From the NCBI GenBank assembly GCA_947630835.1, contig CANRIZ010000003.1, forward strand, positions 1 to 64,000: a stretch of 64,000 bases of DNA, given 5' to 3'. The DNA comes from an uncultured Clostridia bacterium (GTDB lineage: Bacteria > Bacillota > Clostridia > Oscillospirales > Acutalibacteraceae). Positions within the stretch are counted from its first letter, which is position 1, and each line of letters opens with the position of its first letter. The translations under genes were made by a program, and so were the position numbers. Under the pieces are notes generated by a model, which was not told where the DNA came from, did not search any database, and saw only the letters and a program-made list of their open reading frames with translations. Positions 43,611 to 51,559 of this stretch are shown here, piece by piece.

Positions 43611-44735
43611 ATGGAAAAGGATGTTAAGAGAACCTACAAAAGCTGGTTAAACGGCGAGGTCAGAAGCGAGCAAAGGGAGTATAAAGTACCGGTTAAGCTT
43701 CTTGACGACGACGGCAAGCTGCTGTCGCCCGGTTGGGCTCGCCATATGGTTTTTGATTATGACCGAACAAAATCCCGACCGCTCAACAGAAGAAAAGAGT
43801 GGGATTTTTATCAGCTTTCAAACGGCAGATATATGGTTCAGATAAGCTTTGCCAATATATCTATAGGCGGATATGTCGGGGCTTCGCTGGTTGATTTGAA
43901 AAATCCCGACCCGTCCAAAAAGCTGGTTGCAGGCACTCTGTCGGCGCCGATGTCCGTTTTTCTCGGCGGCAAGGATAAGTATGTGCTGCCGCCCAAGGGC
44001 GACGTTCCCAATAACGTAAAGTACAGAATAGGAAAAGCCGAGTTTGAGTTCGATACAAAGAAAAACTCCCGCACCCTTTACTTTAAATCGGAGGAAAAGG
44101 GCAAGGAAGTAGAATGTAAATTCCAAATGGATATACCCGACGGGCTTGAAAATATTACAACCGTTTTTCCGTTTGAGGGAAAGCCCACACGCTATTTTAT
44201 GACCACAAAGCAGTTTTGTATGCCCTGCGAGGGTACTTTCAGATACGGAAGCGACGTTTATGAATTTTCCAAGGAGGACACCTTTGCCTGCCTTGACTGG
44301 GGCAGGGTAAACACGCCTTACAATCTTATCTGGTATTGGGGCAACGGCGCTTCATATATAGAGGACGGCGACGGAAATAAGCACACCTTCGGCTTTGAGA
44401 TTACCTGGGGCATAGGCGACGAAAAAAACGCCACGGAAACCTGTATCCTTTACGACGGAAAAATACATAAATTCGGAGCGGTTGACGTTGAAACCTTCCC
44501 CAAGCCCGACAAATATATGAAGCCTTGGCACTTTGTTTCGCAGGACGGCAGGTTCGATTTTACCATGACTCCTTTTTACGACCATCACAGCGATATGAAC
44601 GCCGTCAATATTATGCGTATGCACTCCCATCAGGTCTACGGGCTTTGGAACGGCCGCGCCGTGCTGGACGACGGAACAAGTTTGGACATTAAAGATATGT
44701 TCGCCTTTTGCGAGTATGTTGAAAATAAATGGTAA
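43611..44735 (+). CDS. DUF2804 family protein
   Basis: A 374-residue, probably cytoplasmic protein of the DUF2804 family, recognised by its Trp-rich core (LDWGRVNTPYNLIWYWGNGAS), the KEWDFYQL start and a HSHQVYGLWNGRAVLDDG end. Members have a beta-rich lipocalin/CrtC-like fold in related families (knowledge, not tested), and their reaction is unknown. There is no signal peptide. It has its own promoter between the tuf terminator and the start, and shares a two-way terminator with the antiporter gene downstream. No functional partner is suggested by the neighbours. Confidence 0.8.
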   Translation: MEKDVKRTYKSWLNGEVRSEQREYKVPVKLLDDDGKLLSPGWARHMVFDYDRTKSRPLNRRKEWDFYQLSNGRYMVQISFANISIGGYVGASLVDLKNPDPSKKLVAGTLSAPMSVFLGGKDKYVLPPKGDVPNNVKYRIGKAEFEFDTKKNSRTLYFKSEEKGKEVECKFQMDIPDGLENITTVFPFEGKPTRYFMTTKQFCMPCEGTFRYGSDVYEFSKEDTFACLDWGRVNTPYNLIWYWGNGASYIEDGDGNKHTFGFEITWGIGDEKNATETCILYDGKIHKFGAVDVETFPKPDKYMKPWHFVSQDGRFDFTMTPFYDHHSDMNAVNIMRMHSHQVYGLWNGRAVLDDGTSLDIKDMFAFCEYVENKW

Positions 44736-44781
44736 TCGGGGGCGGCAAAAGCTTTTAATATAACGGTTTATTGATAAATTA

Positions 44782-44829
44782 ACGGCGCAGCGCTTTAAAC
44801 AAAAAGCGGTACGCCGTCAAATTTTTTAA
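44782..44829. terminator. Bidirectional terminator
   Basis: ACGGCG...CGCCGT with an inner GCGCTTT/AAAAGCG pair, then AAATTTTTT. Lies between the convergent DUF2804 and antiporter genes. Confidence 0.65.
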
Positions 44830-44849
44830 ATTAGCGATATGAAGTAATT

Positions 44850-46049
44850 TTACATACCGACGTTTTCCCTTGCAAGCTGTTTTTCCTCACCCGAATAAAG
44901 CAGCTTTAAGATTATGGGCGTTATTATCGAGGAGGTCAGGATAAGAAGAATTACCGGCGTAAAATAGTCCGATGAAATTATCCCGCAAGACAGACCTTTC
45001 TGCGCCACTATAAGCGCAACCTCGCCCCTCGTCATCATTCCCACGCCGATTTTAACGGAATCGGTAAAATTGAATTTGCAAAGCCTTGAAACCGTCGAAC
45101 AGCCTATTACCTTGCATATGAGCGCAACGAATACGAAGCCCGCGCAGAAAAGCAAAAGCTCGGAGGATATTTTGTCTATCGAGGTTTTAAGCCCGATACT
45201 CGCAAAGAAAACAGGGCCGAAAAGCATATACGAGCTTATATCCATTTTTTCGGCAATGTAATTTGAATCGTGAATACTGCAAAGGATTATGCCCGCAACA
45301 TACGCTCCGGTTATGTCCGCAATGCCGAAATATTTTTCCGCAATATACGCAAGGCCGAGACACAGCGCAAGGCTCATAATTGGTATTCTCCTTGTCCTCG
45401 GCCACATTTTATCTGAAAATCGGAATATCTTGTAAATAATATAGCCTAAAACGAAAGCGAATACGAAGAACAGAACCGTCTTTACAATTACCTCCAAGGG
45501 CTTGGTTTCACCGCCGTTCATACCTATAACAAAGGTAAGCACTATAATGCCTATAACGTCGTCTATAATTGCGGCGCTCAAAACGGTCGTGCCGACCTCC
45601 GTTGAGAGCTTGCCCAGCTCCTTTAAGGTCTGCACCGTTATGCTGACCGAGGTTGCCGTCATTATAACGCCTATAAAAACAGCCTTGTAAAATTCGGGCG
45701 AACCGAAGGGCGATACCCCGTAAAAAGCAAAGTACAAAAGCGTGCCGCCTATGAGGGGAACGATTACGCCGGCGCAGGCAATGGCAAAGGCTTTGCCGCC
45801 CGTTCTCACAAGGTCTTTAAGGTTGGTTTGAAGTCCCGCCGAGAACATCAGCAAAACCACGCCGATTTCCGCCATCTGCATCAGAAAATCGTTTTGCCCG
45901 ACAAGACCGAGAGCGCTCGGGCCTATTAAAACTCCGGCAATTATCTCGCCCACAACCTGCGGGGCTTTCAGCTTCCTTGCGATTATACCGAAAAGCTTTG
46001 CGGCGATTATTATTATACAAAGACTTTTAAAAATCAAATATGCTTCCAT
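44850..46049 (-). CDS. Cation:proton antiporter, CPA2 (KefB/NapA-like) family
   Basis: A 400-residue integral membrane protein with about 12 spans, exchanging Na+ or K+ for protons across the cytoplasmic membrane. It shows the family segments VVGEIIAGVLIGPSALGL (first spans), EIGVVLLMFSAGLQTNL, the unwound-helix region AAIIDDVIGIIVL with the paired Asp residues, and GMMTRGEVALIVAQKG near the end. No cytoplasmic RCK/TrkA-N domain follows. The ATG at 46049 lies behind AAAGGAGA; an in-frame extension to 46127 has no site and no family match. Confidence 0.9.
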   Translation of the reverse strand: MEAYLIFKSLCIIIIAAKLFGIIARKLKAPQVVGEIIAGVLIGPSALGLVGQNDFLMQMAEIGVVLLMFSAGLQTNLKDLVRTGGKAFAIACAGVIVPLIGGTLLYFAFYGVSPFGSPEFYKAVFIGVIMTATSVSITVQTLKELGKLSTEVGTTVLSAAIIDDVIGIIVLTFVIGMNGGETKPLEVIVKTVLFFVFAFVLGYIIYKIFRFSDKMWPRTRRIPIMSLALCLGLAYIAEKYFGIADITGAYVAGIILCSIHDSNYIAEKMDISSYMLFGPVFFASIGLKTSIDKISSELLLFCAGFVFVALICKVIGCSTVSRLCKFNFTDSVKIGVGMMTRGEVALIVAQKGLSCGIISSDYFTPVILLILTSSIITPIILKLLYSGEEKQLARENVGM

Positions 46050-46073
46050 TGCGCTATCTCCTTTATCTAAAAT

Positions 46074-46102
46074 ATTATACATTCGACGGCGGATTATTGC
46101 AA
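46074..46102 (-). promoter_or_regulatory. Promoter of the antiporter gene
   Basis: On the minus strand, TTGCAA (46102-46097), 17-bp spacer, TATAAT (46079-46074). Confidence 0.65.
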
Positions 46103-46133
46103 ATATTTTTAGAATAAATAATGTCAATTTTTA

Positions 46134-46162
46134 TTGAAATTACTTCAAAAAATGTATATAAT
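46134..46162 (+). promoter_or_regulatory. Promoter of hflX
   Basis: TTGAAA (46134-46139), 17-bp spacer, TATAAT (46157-46162), back to back with the antiporter promoter. Confidence 0.7.
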
Positions 46163-46238
46163 ACTAACAACGAAGAACGGCTAAAGGGCTTTAAAGCCGA
46201 AAAAAATTCGAGTTTGTAATTTTAAGGAGAAAACGGCA

Positions 46239-47480
46239 TTGTTTGAAAACAGTCGGGCGTCGGAAAGGGTTTTGCTCATATCCGTAGATACGGGCGAATT
46301 TGACGCCGAGGAATCCATAGAAGAACTGTCGCTGCTTGTTGAAACCGCGGGCGGCGAAGCTGTGCTTAAAATGATTCAAAAAATGCCCTGCATAAATCCG
46401 GCAACATATGTAGGCAGCGGCAGAATACTTGATTTAAAAGAGGCTTGCAAAAATAATTGGATAGATTTAATTGTCGCCGACGACGAGCTAAGTCCCGCTC
46501 AGCTTAAAAATATCGAGGATATAACGGACGTCAGGGTTATTGACAGAACTATGCTCATACTTGATATTTTCGCTCTGCGCGCAAGGAGCAGGGAGGGCAA
46601 ATTGCAGGTTGAGCTTGCGCAGCTTAAATATTCCCTGCCGTTTCTTACGGGCAGAGGAAAGGAGCTTTCAAGGCTCGGCGGCGGCATAGGAACAAGAGGA
46701 CCGGGCGAGAGCAAGCTCGAGAGCGATAAGCGCCATATCAGGCGGAAAATCCACGCGCTGGAGGAGGAGCTTTCGCAGATTGAAAAGCGGCGCAACAATA
46801 TGCGCTCAAGAAGAAAAAAGGACGGCGTTATATCCGTCGCCATAGTCGGTTATACAAACGCGGGCAAGTCAACGCTTATGAACTGCCTTACAAACGCCGG
46901 AGTGCTTGCCGAGGATAAGCTTTTTGCAACCCTCGATCCCACCGCAAGAAGGCTCACTCTGCCAAGCGGACGGTCGGTAATGCTTATCGACACGGTAGGG
47001 CTTGTCAGAAGACTTCCCCATAAGCTTGTTGAAGCGTTTAAATCCACGCTTGAGGAGGCTAAAAACGCCGATTTGATTTTAAACGTCTGCGACGCTTCAA
47101 GCGAGGAATGCAGCAAGCATTTAACCGTCACCGCAAACCTTCTCCATGAGCTTGAATGTGATTCAACCCCCGTTATTTCCGTCCTTAACAAATGCGATTT
47201 GGTACCCGATATATACGATCTTCCCGTAATAGGGAAATCCGTTATGATAAGCGCCTTAAACGGCGAGGGAACGGAGAGGCTTTTAAACGTAATCGAGGAA
47301 ACTTTGCCCAAAAGCCATGTGAGAAAAAAATTGCTTATTCCTTTTGACAAGGGCAACATTATCGCAAACATAAGAAACGACGGCGCGGTTTACAGCGAAG
47401 AATATACCGAAAACGGCACGCTTATAGACGCAAGCGTAAATATAAATTACCTTGACGAGATAAAGCAATATTTGCTCTAA
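46239..47480 (+). CDS. hflX: Ribosome-splitting GTPase HflX
   Basis: A 413-residue GTPase that splits or rescues stalled ribosomes. The N-terminal domain has YVGSGRILDL and LIVADDELSPAQLKNIE; the linker contains the glycine-rich GGGIGTRGPGESKLE. The G domain carries GYTNAGKST (residues 204-212), DTVGLVRRLP and NKCDLV. The start is TTG at 46239 behind AAGGAG. It is monocistronic, with its own promoter and a strong terminator. Confidence 0.95.
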   Translation: MFENSRASERVLLISVDTGEFDAEESIEELSLLVETAGGEAVLKMIQKMPCINPATYVGSGRILDLKEACKNNWIDLIVADDELSPAQLKNIEDITDVRVIDRTMLILDIFALRARSREGKLQVELAQLKYSLPFLTGRGKELSRLGGGIGTRGPGESKLESDKRHIRRKIHALEEELSQIEKRRNNMRSRRKKDGVISVAIVGYTNAGKSTLMNCLTNAGVLAEDKLFATLDPTARRLTLPSGRSVMLIDTVGLVRRLPHKLVEAFKSTLEEAKNADLILNVCDASSEECSKHLTVTANLLHELECDSTPVISVLNKCDLVPDIYDLPVIGKSVMISALNGEGTERLLNVIEETLPKSHVRKKLLIPFDKGNIIANIRNDGAVYSEEYTENGTLIDASVNINYLDEIKQYLL

Positions 47481-47488
47481 ACGGCTTA

Positions 47489-47519
47489 TAAAAAAACTCC
47501 CTGCGAAAGGGAGTTTTTT
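47489..47519. terminator. Bidirectional terminator
   Basis: AAACTCCC-TGCGAA-GGGAGTTT with A and T runs on either side. It serves hflX and the minus-strand ireB pair. Confidence 0.85.
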
Positions 47520-47521
47520 AA

Positions 47522-47821
47522 TCATTCTTGATTTTTTGGATTTAAAGCCCTTGTGAGCCAAATGTCCGCAATATCCATCGCCGCATAAAGCCCTTTTTTC
47601 TCGCTGGATTTTACAATCTTTTCCTTAATGCTTACGTCCGGGTCGGTGTTTATGAGCTGAACCGTTACCTTTGAAGCAAGGTCAAGCTCCCCGAACTGCT
47701 TTGAAGACGTAATCTGCATCATAATAACAAAGGGGTCGGACATATTTCCGTAGTAAATGGTGTTGCCGTTTCTTACGAGCGGCTTTCCCTTATAAGTTAA
47801 AAAATTCTTTTTATCAGCCAT
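47522..47821 (-). CDS. Hypothetical protein cotranscribed with ireB
   Basis: A 99-residue soluble protein that I do not recognise. It begins MADKKNFLTYKGKPLVRNGN and continues YYGNMSDPFVIMMQI; the second half is charged and helical, with KEKIVKSSEKKGLYAAMDIADIWLTRAL. There is no signal peptide, membrane span or cysteine motif. It starts only 11 bases after the ireB stop and ends at the shared terminator, so the two form a two-gene operon. In other Firmicutes ireB is followed by ruvX and a DUF1292 gene, so this is a different partner. A regulatory role is guesswork. Confidence 0.75.
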   Translation of the reverse strand: MADKKNFLTYKGKPLVRNGNTIYYGNMSDPFVIMMQITSSKQFGELDLASKVTVQLINTDPDVSIKEKIVKSSEKKGLYAAMDIADIWLTRALNPKNQE

Positions 47822-47832
47822 TTCTGCACCTT

Positions 47833-48096
47833 TTATCCTTCCGGTTTTTCTTTAAGATATTCTTTTACAAGTGTTTGCAAAAGCTCATCTCTGTCAAGGC
47901 GACGAATAAGACTGCGAGCATTATTGTGAGTAGTGATGTAGGTTGGGTCTTCCGAAAGAATATAACCGACTATCTGGCTTATCGGATTGTAACCCTTTTC
48001 CTGAAGCGCATTGTAAACGGCAAGCAGGGTTCTGTGCATTTCCTCATCATACTCATCTTTTATGGAGAATTTAATCGTTTTGTTCGGGTCTAACAT
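47833..48096 (-). CDS. ireB: IreB-family regulatory phosphoprotein (DUF965)
   Basis: An 87-residue protein of the IreB/YrzL family. In Enterococcus IreB is phosphorylated by the Ser/Thr kinase IreK and affects cephalosporin tolerance. The sequence follows the family closely: [13 protein letters not shown] with the N-terminal threonine, then [20 protein letters not shown] and [20 protein letters not shown] (two adjoining motifs), then [25 protein letters not shown] precedes the ATG. No PASTA kinase lies in the window. Confidence 0.92.
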   Translation of the reverse strand: MLDPNKTIKFSIKDEYDEEMHRTLLAVYNALQEKGYNPISQIVGYILSEDPTYITTHNNARSLIRRLDRDELLQTLVKEYLKEKPEG

Positions 48097-48128
48097 TGTG
48101 CCACCTCCGAAATATCAATGTAAAGTAT

Positions 48129-48157
48129 ATTATATACTAATAAAACATAAAAAACAA
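48129..48157 (-). promoter_or_regulatory. Promoter of ireB
   Basis: On the minus strand, TTGTTT (48157-48152), 17-bp spacer, TATAAT (48134-48129). Confidence 0.6.
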
Positions 48158-48186
48158 TAGAATTGAAAAATAAATTTTGCTAAGCC

Positions 48187-48879
48187 TTATTCCACGTTTT
48201 TGTTGATATAGTCGTCTATAACCTGACCGTCCTGTATCCTTATAACCCTTTTGGCTCTGTCGGCTATGCCGTTGTCATGGGTGATAAGTATTACCGTTTT
48301 GCCCTCTTTGTAAAGCGTGGTAAGTATTTGCATAACGTCCTCGCCCGAACGGCTGTCAAGGTTGCCGGTAGGTTCGTCCGCAAGGATTATCGGCGGCCTT
48401 GCGGCGACCGCCCTCGCAATGGCGACTCTCTGCTGCTGACCGCCCGACATCTGTTTGGGCAGGTGATTTAACCTGTGCGAAAGCCCGACCTTTTCAAGCG
48501 CTTCAAGCGAAAGCTTGTGCCTCTGTTCCGCCCGCATACCTCTGTAAATCAGCGGAAGCTCGACATTTTCCTGCGCCGTAAGGCTTGAAATAAGATTAAA
48601 GCCCTGAAAAATAAAGCCTATCTGCTTGTTGCGTATCTCGCTGAGCTGATCGTCGCTCATATGAGAAACGTCCTCTCCGTCGAGGCAATATTCGCCGCTC
48701 GAGGGCACGTCCAAAAGCCCGAGCATATTCATAAGCGTTGATTTTCCCGAACCCGACTGACCGACTATAGCTACAAATTCGCCCTTGTCGATGTTAAGAC
48801 TTACGCCGTCAAGAGCGCGCACCTCGTTTTCGCCGGGATTATAAATTTTGTAAATATCTTTAATTTCAATCAGACTCAA
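48187..48879 (-). CDS. ABC transporter ATP-binding protein (MacB/LolD/YknY type)
   Basis: A 230-residue ATPase. Walker A is GQSGSGKST, the Q-loop FQGFNLI, the signature [14 protein letters not shown], Walker [13 protein letters not shown] and the switch His is in LITHDNG. The NLDSRSG and LDVPSSGEY features fit the MacB/LolD/YknY group that works with FtsX-like permeases in antibiotic, peptide or lipoprotein export. No permease gene is adjacent: the next gene on this strand is ireB behind its own promoter. The TTG at 48879 is preferred (GGGTGGTGAT ahead, family start SLIEIKDI); GTG 48891 overlaps that site. Confidence 0.88.
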   Translation of the reverse strand: MSLIEIKDIYKIYNPGENEVRALDGVSLNIDKGEFVAIVGQSGSGKSTLMNMLGLLDVPSSGEYCLDGEDVSHMSDDQLSEIRNKQIGFIFQGFNLISSLTAQENVELPLIYRGMRAEQRHKLSLEALEKVGLSHRLNHLPKQMSGGQQQRVAIARAVAARPPIILADEPTGNLDSRSGEDVMQILTTLYKEGKTVILITHDNGIADRAKRVIRIQDGQVIDDYINKNVE

Positions 48880-48994
48880 AACAATCACCACCCGATAAAA
48901 TAGATTTTATAGTAAAAATGACTTTAAATCAACAACATTTTGTGAATTTTTTAAATTAAGGCTGCAAATAATATCAAACGAAGGGGTTGATATT

Positions 48995-49438
48995 ATGGCA
49001 ACATCGGGTAAAGAATATTCCGAAATGGCGAAAAAGGCTTCGCCGCCGTCGCCGAAATTCAAGGATTGCGTAAAAGCCTTTGTAATAGGAGGCATTATCT
49101 GCACAATAGGGCAGTGCCTTATGTACCTGTACGATATGGCGGGTTTAAACGAGGAGGAGGTAAAAACCCTTACCTCGGTAACTCTGATAGTTTTGACCGC
49201 AATACTTACGGGTATAGGCGTTTTTGACAAAATCGCAAAGCATGCCGGCGCCGGAACGCTTGTGCCCATAACCGGCTTTGCAAATTCCGTAGTGTCCCCG
49301 GCTTTGGAGTTTAAGGCGGAGGGCAGGATACTCGGAACGGGCGCAAAGATTTTCTCCATAGCCGGGCCCGTTATAGCTTACGGCTGTTCGGCGGCGTTTA
49401 TTTACGGAATAATCTGCTATATTTTTAAGCTTTATTGA
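48995..49438 (+). CDS. spoVAC: Stage V sporulation protein AC
   Basis: A 147-residue membrane protein of the SpoVA channel, which moves Ca-dipicolinate into the forespore and out at germination. It matches SpoVAC by PPSPKFKDCVKAFVIGGIIC, then TIGQCLMYLY, GIGVFDKIAKHAGAGTLVPITGFANSV (cited by its HAGAGTLVPITGFANSV part) and the C-terminal span; the N-terminal extension separates it from SpoVAEb. Usually spoVAC, spoVAD and spoVAE stand together; here it is alone and followed by a terminator. A TGAAT element at 48943 upstream vaguely recalls a forespore promoter. Confidence 0.9.
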   Translation: MATSGKEYSEMAKKASPPSPKFKDCVKAFVIGGIICTIGQCLMYLYDMAGLNEEEVKTLTSVTLIVLTAILTGIGVFDKIAKHAGAGTLVPITGFANSVVSPALEFKAEGRILGTGAKIFSIAGPVIAYGCSAAFIYGIICYIFKLY

Positions 49439-49464
49439 TAAAATCTGATTTTGCTTTTTTATCC

Positions 49465-49495
49465 GTGCCGGGCAAAAACCCGGCGCATTTGTTTT
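49465..49495 (+). terminator. Terminator of spoVAC
   Basis: GTGCCGGG and CCCGGCGC arms with a CAAAAA loop, followed by ATTTGTTTT. Confidence 0.7.
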
Positions 49496-49577
49496 ATATT
49501 GTGAAAGACATATATATTTGTTGTAATTTTATACATATATTTAATCAAAATTTTTACAAAAAATACGTTTAAACGGA

Positions 49578-49606
49578 TTGAAAAATATCCTATCAAGTGA
49601 TAAAAT
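49578..49606 (+). promoter_or_regulatory. Promoter of the iol operon
   Basis: TTGAAA (49578-49583), 17-bp spacer, TAAAAT (49601-49606). Confidence 0.7.
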
Positions 49607-49618
49607 ATTTTAAATATG

Positions 49619-49643
49619 TGCGGCGGTATGTTATGCCGCCGCA
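49619..49643 (+). promoter_or_regulatory. Leader hairpin of the iol operon
   Basis: TGCGGCGG and CCGCCGCA form a perfect 8-bp GC stem with a nine-base loop. It starts about 12 bases after the -10 box and ends just before AAAAGGAAAGG. It could be an operator for an inositol-responsive repressor or a transcript-stabilising 5-prime hairpin. Confidence 0.5.
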
Positions 49644-49656
49644 AAAGGAAAGGTAA

Positions 49657-50505
49657 GTGTTGACATTGGCTCTTGTTCCTATGAGGGATTTGCTTGACAG
49701 AGCATGCGAGAAGGGCATAGCTGTAGGAGCTTTCTCGGTCGGAAATATGGAAATGGTTATGGGTGCGGTAAAAGCGGCTCAGGAGCTTGATACCCCCATT
49801 ATTTTACAGATAGCCGAGGTCAGGCTCAAAAATTCTCCTCTGGAGCTTATGGGTCCTATGATGATTGCCGCGGCGGAAAATGCGGACATTGACATAGCGG
49901 TTCACCTTGACCACGGGCTTAAACCGGAAACGGTTGCACAGGCATTGGATATAGGCTTTTCTTCCGTAATGTTCGACGGCTCTCTGTTAAGCCTTGAAAA
50001 GAATATCGAAACCGTTAAGAATATTGTAAACCTCGCTTCCGATTACGACGCCACCGTTGAAGCGGAGCTTGGCGTAGTCGGCGGCAACGAGGGCGAGGGA
50101 AAACAGCATAAAATCCTTTGCACCGACCCCGAGGACGCAAAGCGCTTCTGCGACGAAACGGGGGTTGACGCGCTTGCCGTGGCAATAGGCAACGCTCACG
50201 GAAATTATCCTGTTTTGCCCGAGCTTCGGTTTGACGTGCTTGAGGAAATTCACAAAAGGGTTTCAACTCCTCTTGTGCTGCACGGCGGAACGGGTATAAG
50301 CGACGAGCAGTTCAGGAAGGCCGTTTCACTGGGAATAAGAAAAATCAACATCGCAACAGCTTCGTTTGACAATTTGGCGGCTTACGCAAAGGCTTACTGC
50401 GCAAACAAAGACAAGGCGAATTACTTTGAGCTTTCCGCCGCCGAGGTTGAAGGAGTTTACCAAAACGTAAAAAGGCATATAAAAGTTTTCAGCTTTATAG
50501 ATTGA
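49657..50505 (+). CDS. iolJ: Class II aldolase, probable IolJ
   Basis: A 282-residue zinc-dependent class II aldolase of the FbaA/GatY/IolJ family. The zinc ligands are visible in VHLDHGLKP and in NAHGNYP and LHGGTGI; the Asp of HLDHG is catalytic. As the first gene of a complete inositol operon it most likely cleaves 6-phospho-5-dehydro-2-deoxy-D-gluconate to malonate semialdehyde and dihydroxyacetone phosphate (inferred from context; fructose-bisphosphate activity cannot be excluded). The start is GTG 49657 or TTG 49660; AAGGAAAGG lies ahead of both. Confidence 0.85.
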   Translation: MLTLALVPMRDLLDRACEKGIAVGAFSVGNMEMVMGAVKAAQELDTPIILQIAEVRLKNSPLELMGPMMIAAAENADIDIAVHLDHGLKPETVAQALDIGFSSVMFDGSLLSLEKNIETVKNIVNLASDYDATVEAELGVVGGNEGEGKQHKILCTDPEDAKRFCDETGVDALAVAIGNAHGNYPVLPELRFDVLEEIHKRVSTPLVLHGGTGISDEQFRKAVSLGIRKINIATASFDNLAAYAKAYCANKDKANYFELSAAEVEGVYQNVKRHIKVFSFID

Positions 50506-50527
50506 TTAATTTTAAAGGAGCAGAACT

Positions 50528-51544
50528 ATGAAATACATAGAGTTTGACAATTCAAAGGAATTTGATTTAATCCTTTTGGGCAGGGTTGCGGTAGACCTTA
50601 ATCCCGTGGATTATTATTGCCCGCTTAACGAAAGCACCACCTTTAAAAGATATCTCGGGGGTTCGCCGGCAAATATAGCCGTCGGGCTTGCAAGGCTCGG
50701 CAAAAAGGTAGGATTTTTCGCCCGTGTTTCCGACGACCAGCTGGGCAAATTCGTAACCGATTATTTTGAAAACGAGGGCATTGACACCTCGCACATCAAA
50801 AAATGCGAAAACGGCGAAAAAATCGGACTTACTTTTACGGAAATTAAATCCGAAACCGAAAGCTCGATTGTAATGTACCGCAACGAAGCGGCGGATTTAA
50901 AGCTTGACGTTTCGGACATTGACGAGGATTACATAAAGAGAGGCAAGGCTTTGCTTATTTCGGGCACGGCGCTTTGCGAAAGCCCGTCAAGGGAAGCGGC
51001 TTTAAAGGCTGTTATGCTTGCCAAAAGGAATAATGTCCCCGTTATTTTCGATATAGATTACCGCGCTTACAACTGGAAAAGCGACGATGAAATATCCGTT
51101 TACTATTCCTCCGTTGCCCGTGAAGCGGATATTATTCTCGGCTCAAGGGAGGAATACGACCTTACCCAAAAGCTTATCAAGCCCGGTATGAGCGACAGGG
51201 AAACCGCCGCATATTGGCACAGGCATAATGCAAAAATAGTGGTAATCAAGCACGGCAAGGAGGGCTCTACGGCATATACAAACGACGGCGAAAGCTATAA
51301 TATCAAGCCCTTCCCGATTAAATTGCTCAAATCCTTCGGCGGCGGGGACGGCTACGCTTCGTCGTTCCTTTACGGCTTGCTTGAAGGCTTTGAGATAATC
51401 GACGCCCTTGAGTTCGGCTCGGCTTCGGCGTCGCTGCTTGTCGCCTCCCACGCTTGCTCGCAGGATATGCCTACGGTACAGGCGGTAAAGGACTTTATTA
51501 AAAAGGAAAAAGAAGAATACGGCGAGATGATAGCAAGGGGCTGA
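50528..51544 (+). CDS. iolC: 5-dehydro-2-deoxygluconokinase
   Basis: A 338-residue PfkB/ribokinase-family kinase that phosphorylates 5-dehydro-2-deoxy-D-gluconate, the step before IolJ. It opens with the IolC-like FDLILLGRVAVDLNP and has the GGSPANIAVGLARLG signature and DIDYRAYNW. The catalytic loop reads FGGGDGYASSFLYGL; the family pattern is G-A-G-D, so the Ala is replaced by Gly while the catalytic Asp is kept. It starts 22 bases after iolJ, behind AAAGGAG. Confidence 0.92.
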   Translation: MKYIEFDNSKEFDLILLGRVAVDLNPVDYYCPLNESTTFKRYLGGSPANIAVGLARLGKKVGFFARVSDDQLGKFVTDYFENEGIDTSHIKKCENGEKIGLTFTEIKSETESSIVMYRNEAADLKLDVSDIDEDYIKRGKALLISGTALCESPSREAALKAVMLAKRNNVPVIFDIDYRAYNWKSDDEISVYYSSVAREADIILGSREEYDLTQKLIKPGMSDRETAAYWHRHNAKIVVIKHGKEGSTAYTNDGESYNIKPFPIKLLKSFGGGDGYASSFLYGLLEGFEIIDALEFGSASASLLVASHACSQDMPTVQAVKDFIKKEKEEYGEMIARG

Positions 51545-51559
51545 CAAACGGAGGGCGTT

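Noticed and set aside
49619..49643. Riboswitch at the iol operon
   Set aside because: It is a single short hairpin with no conserved ligand pocket; an operator or stabilising hairpin is more likely.
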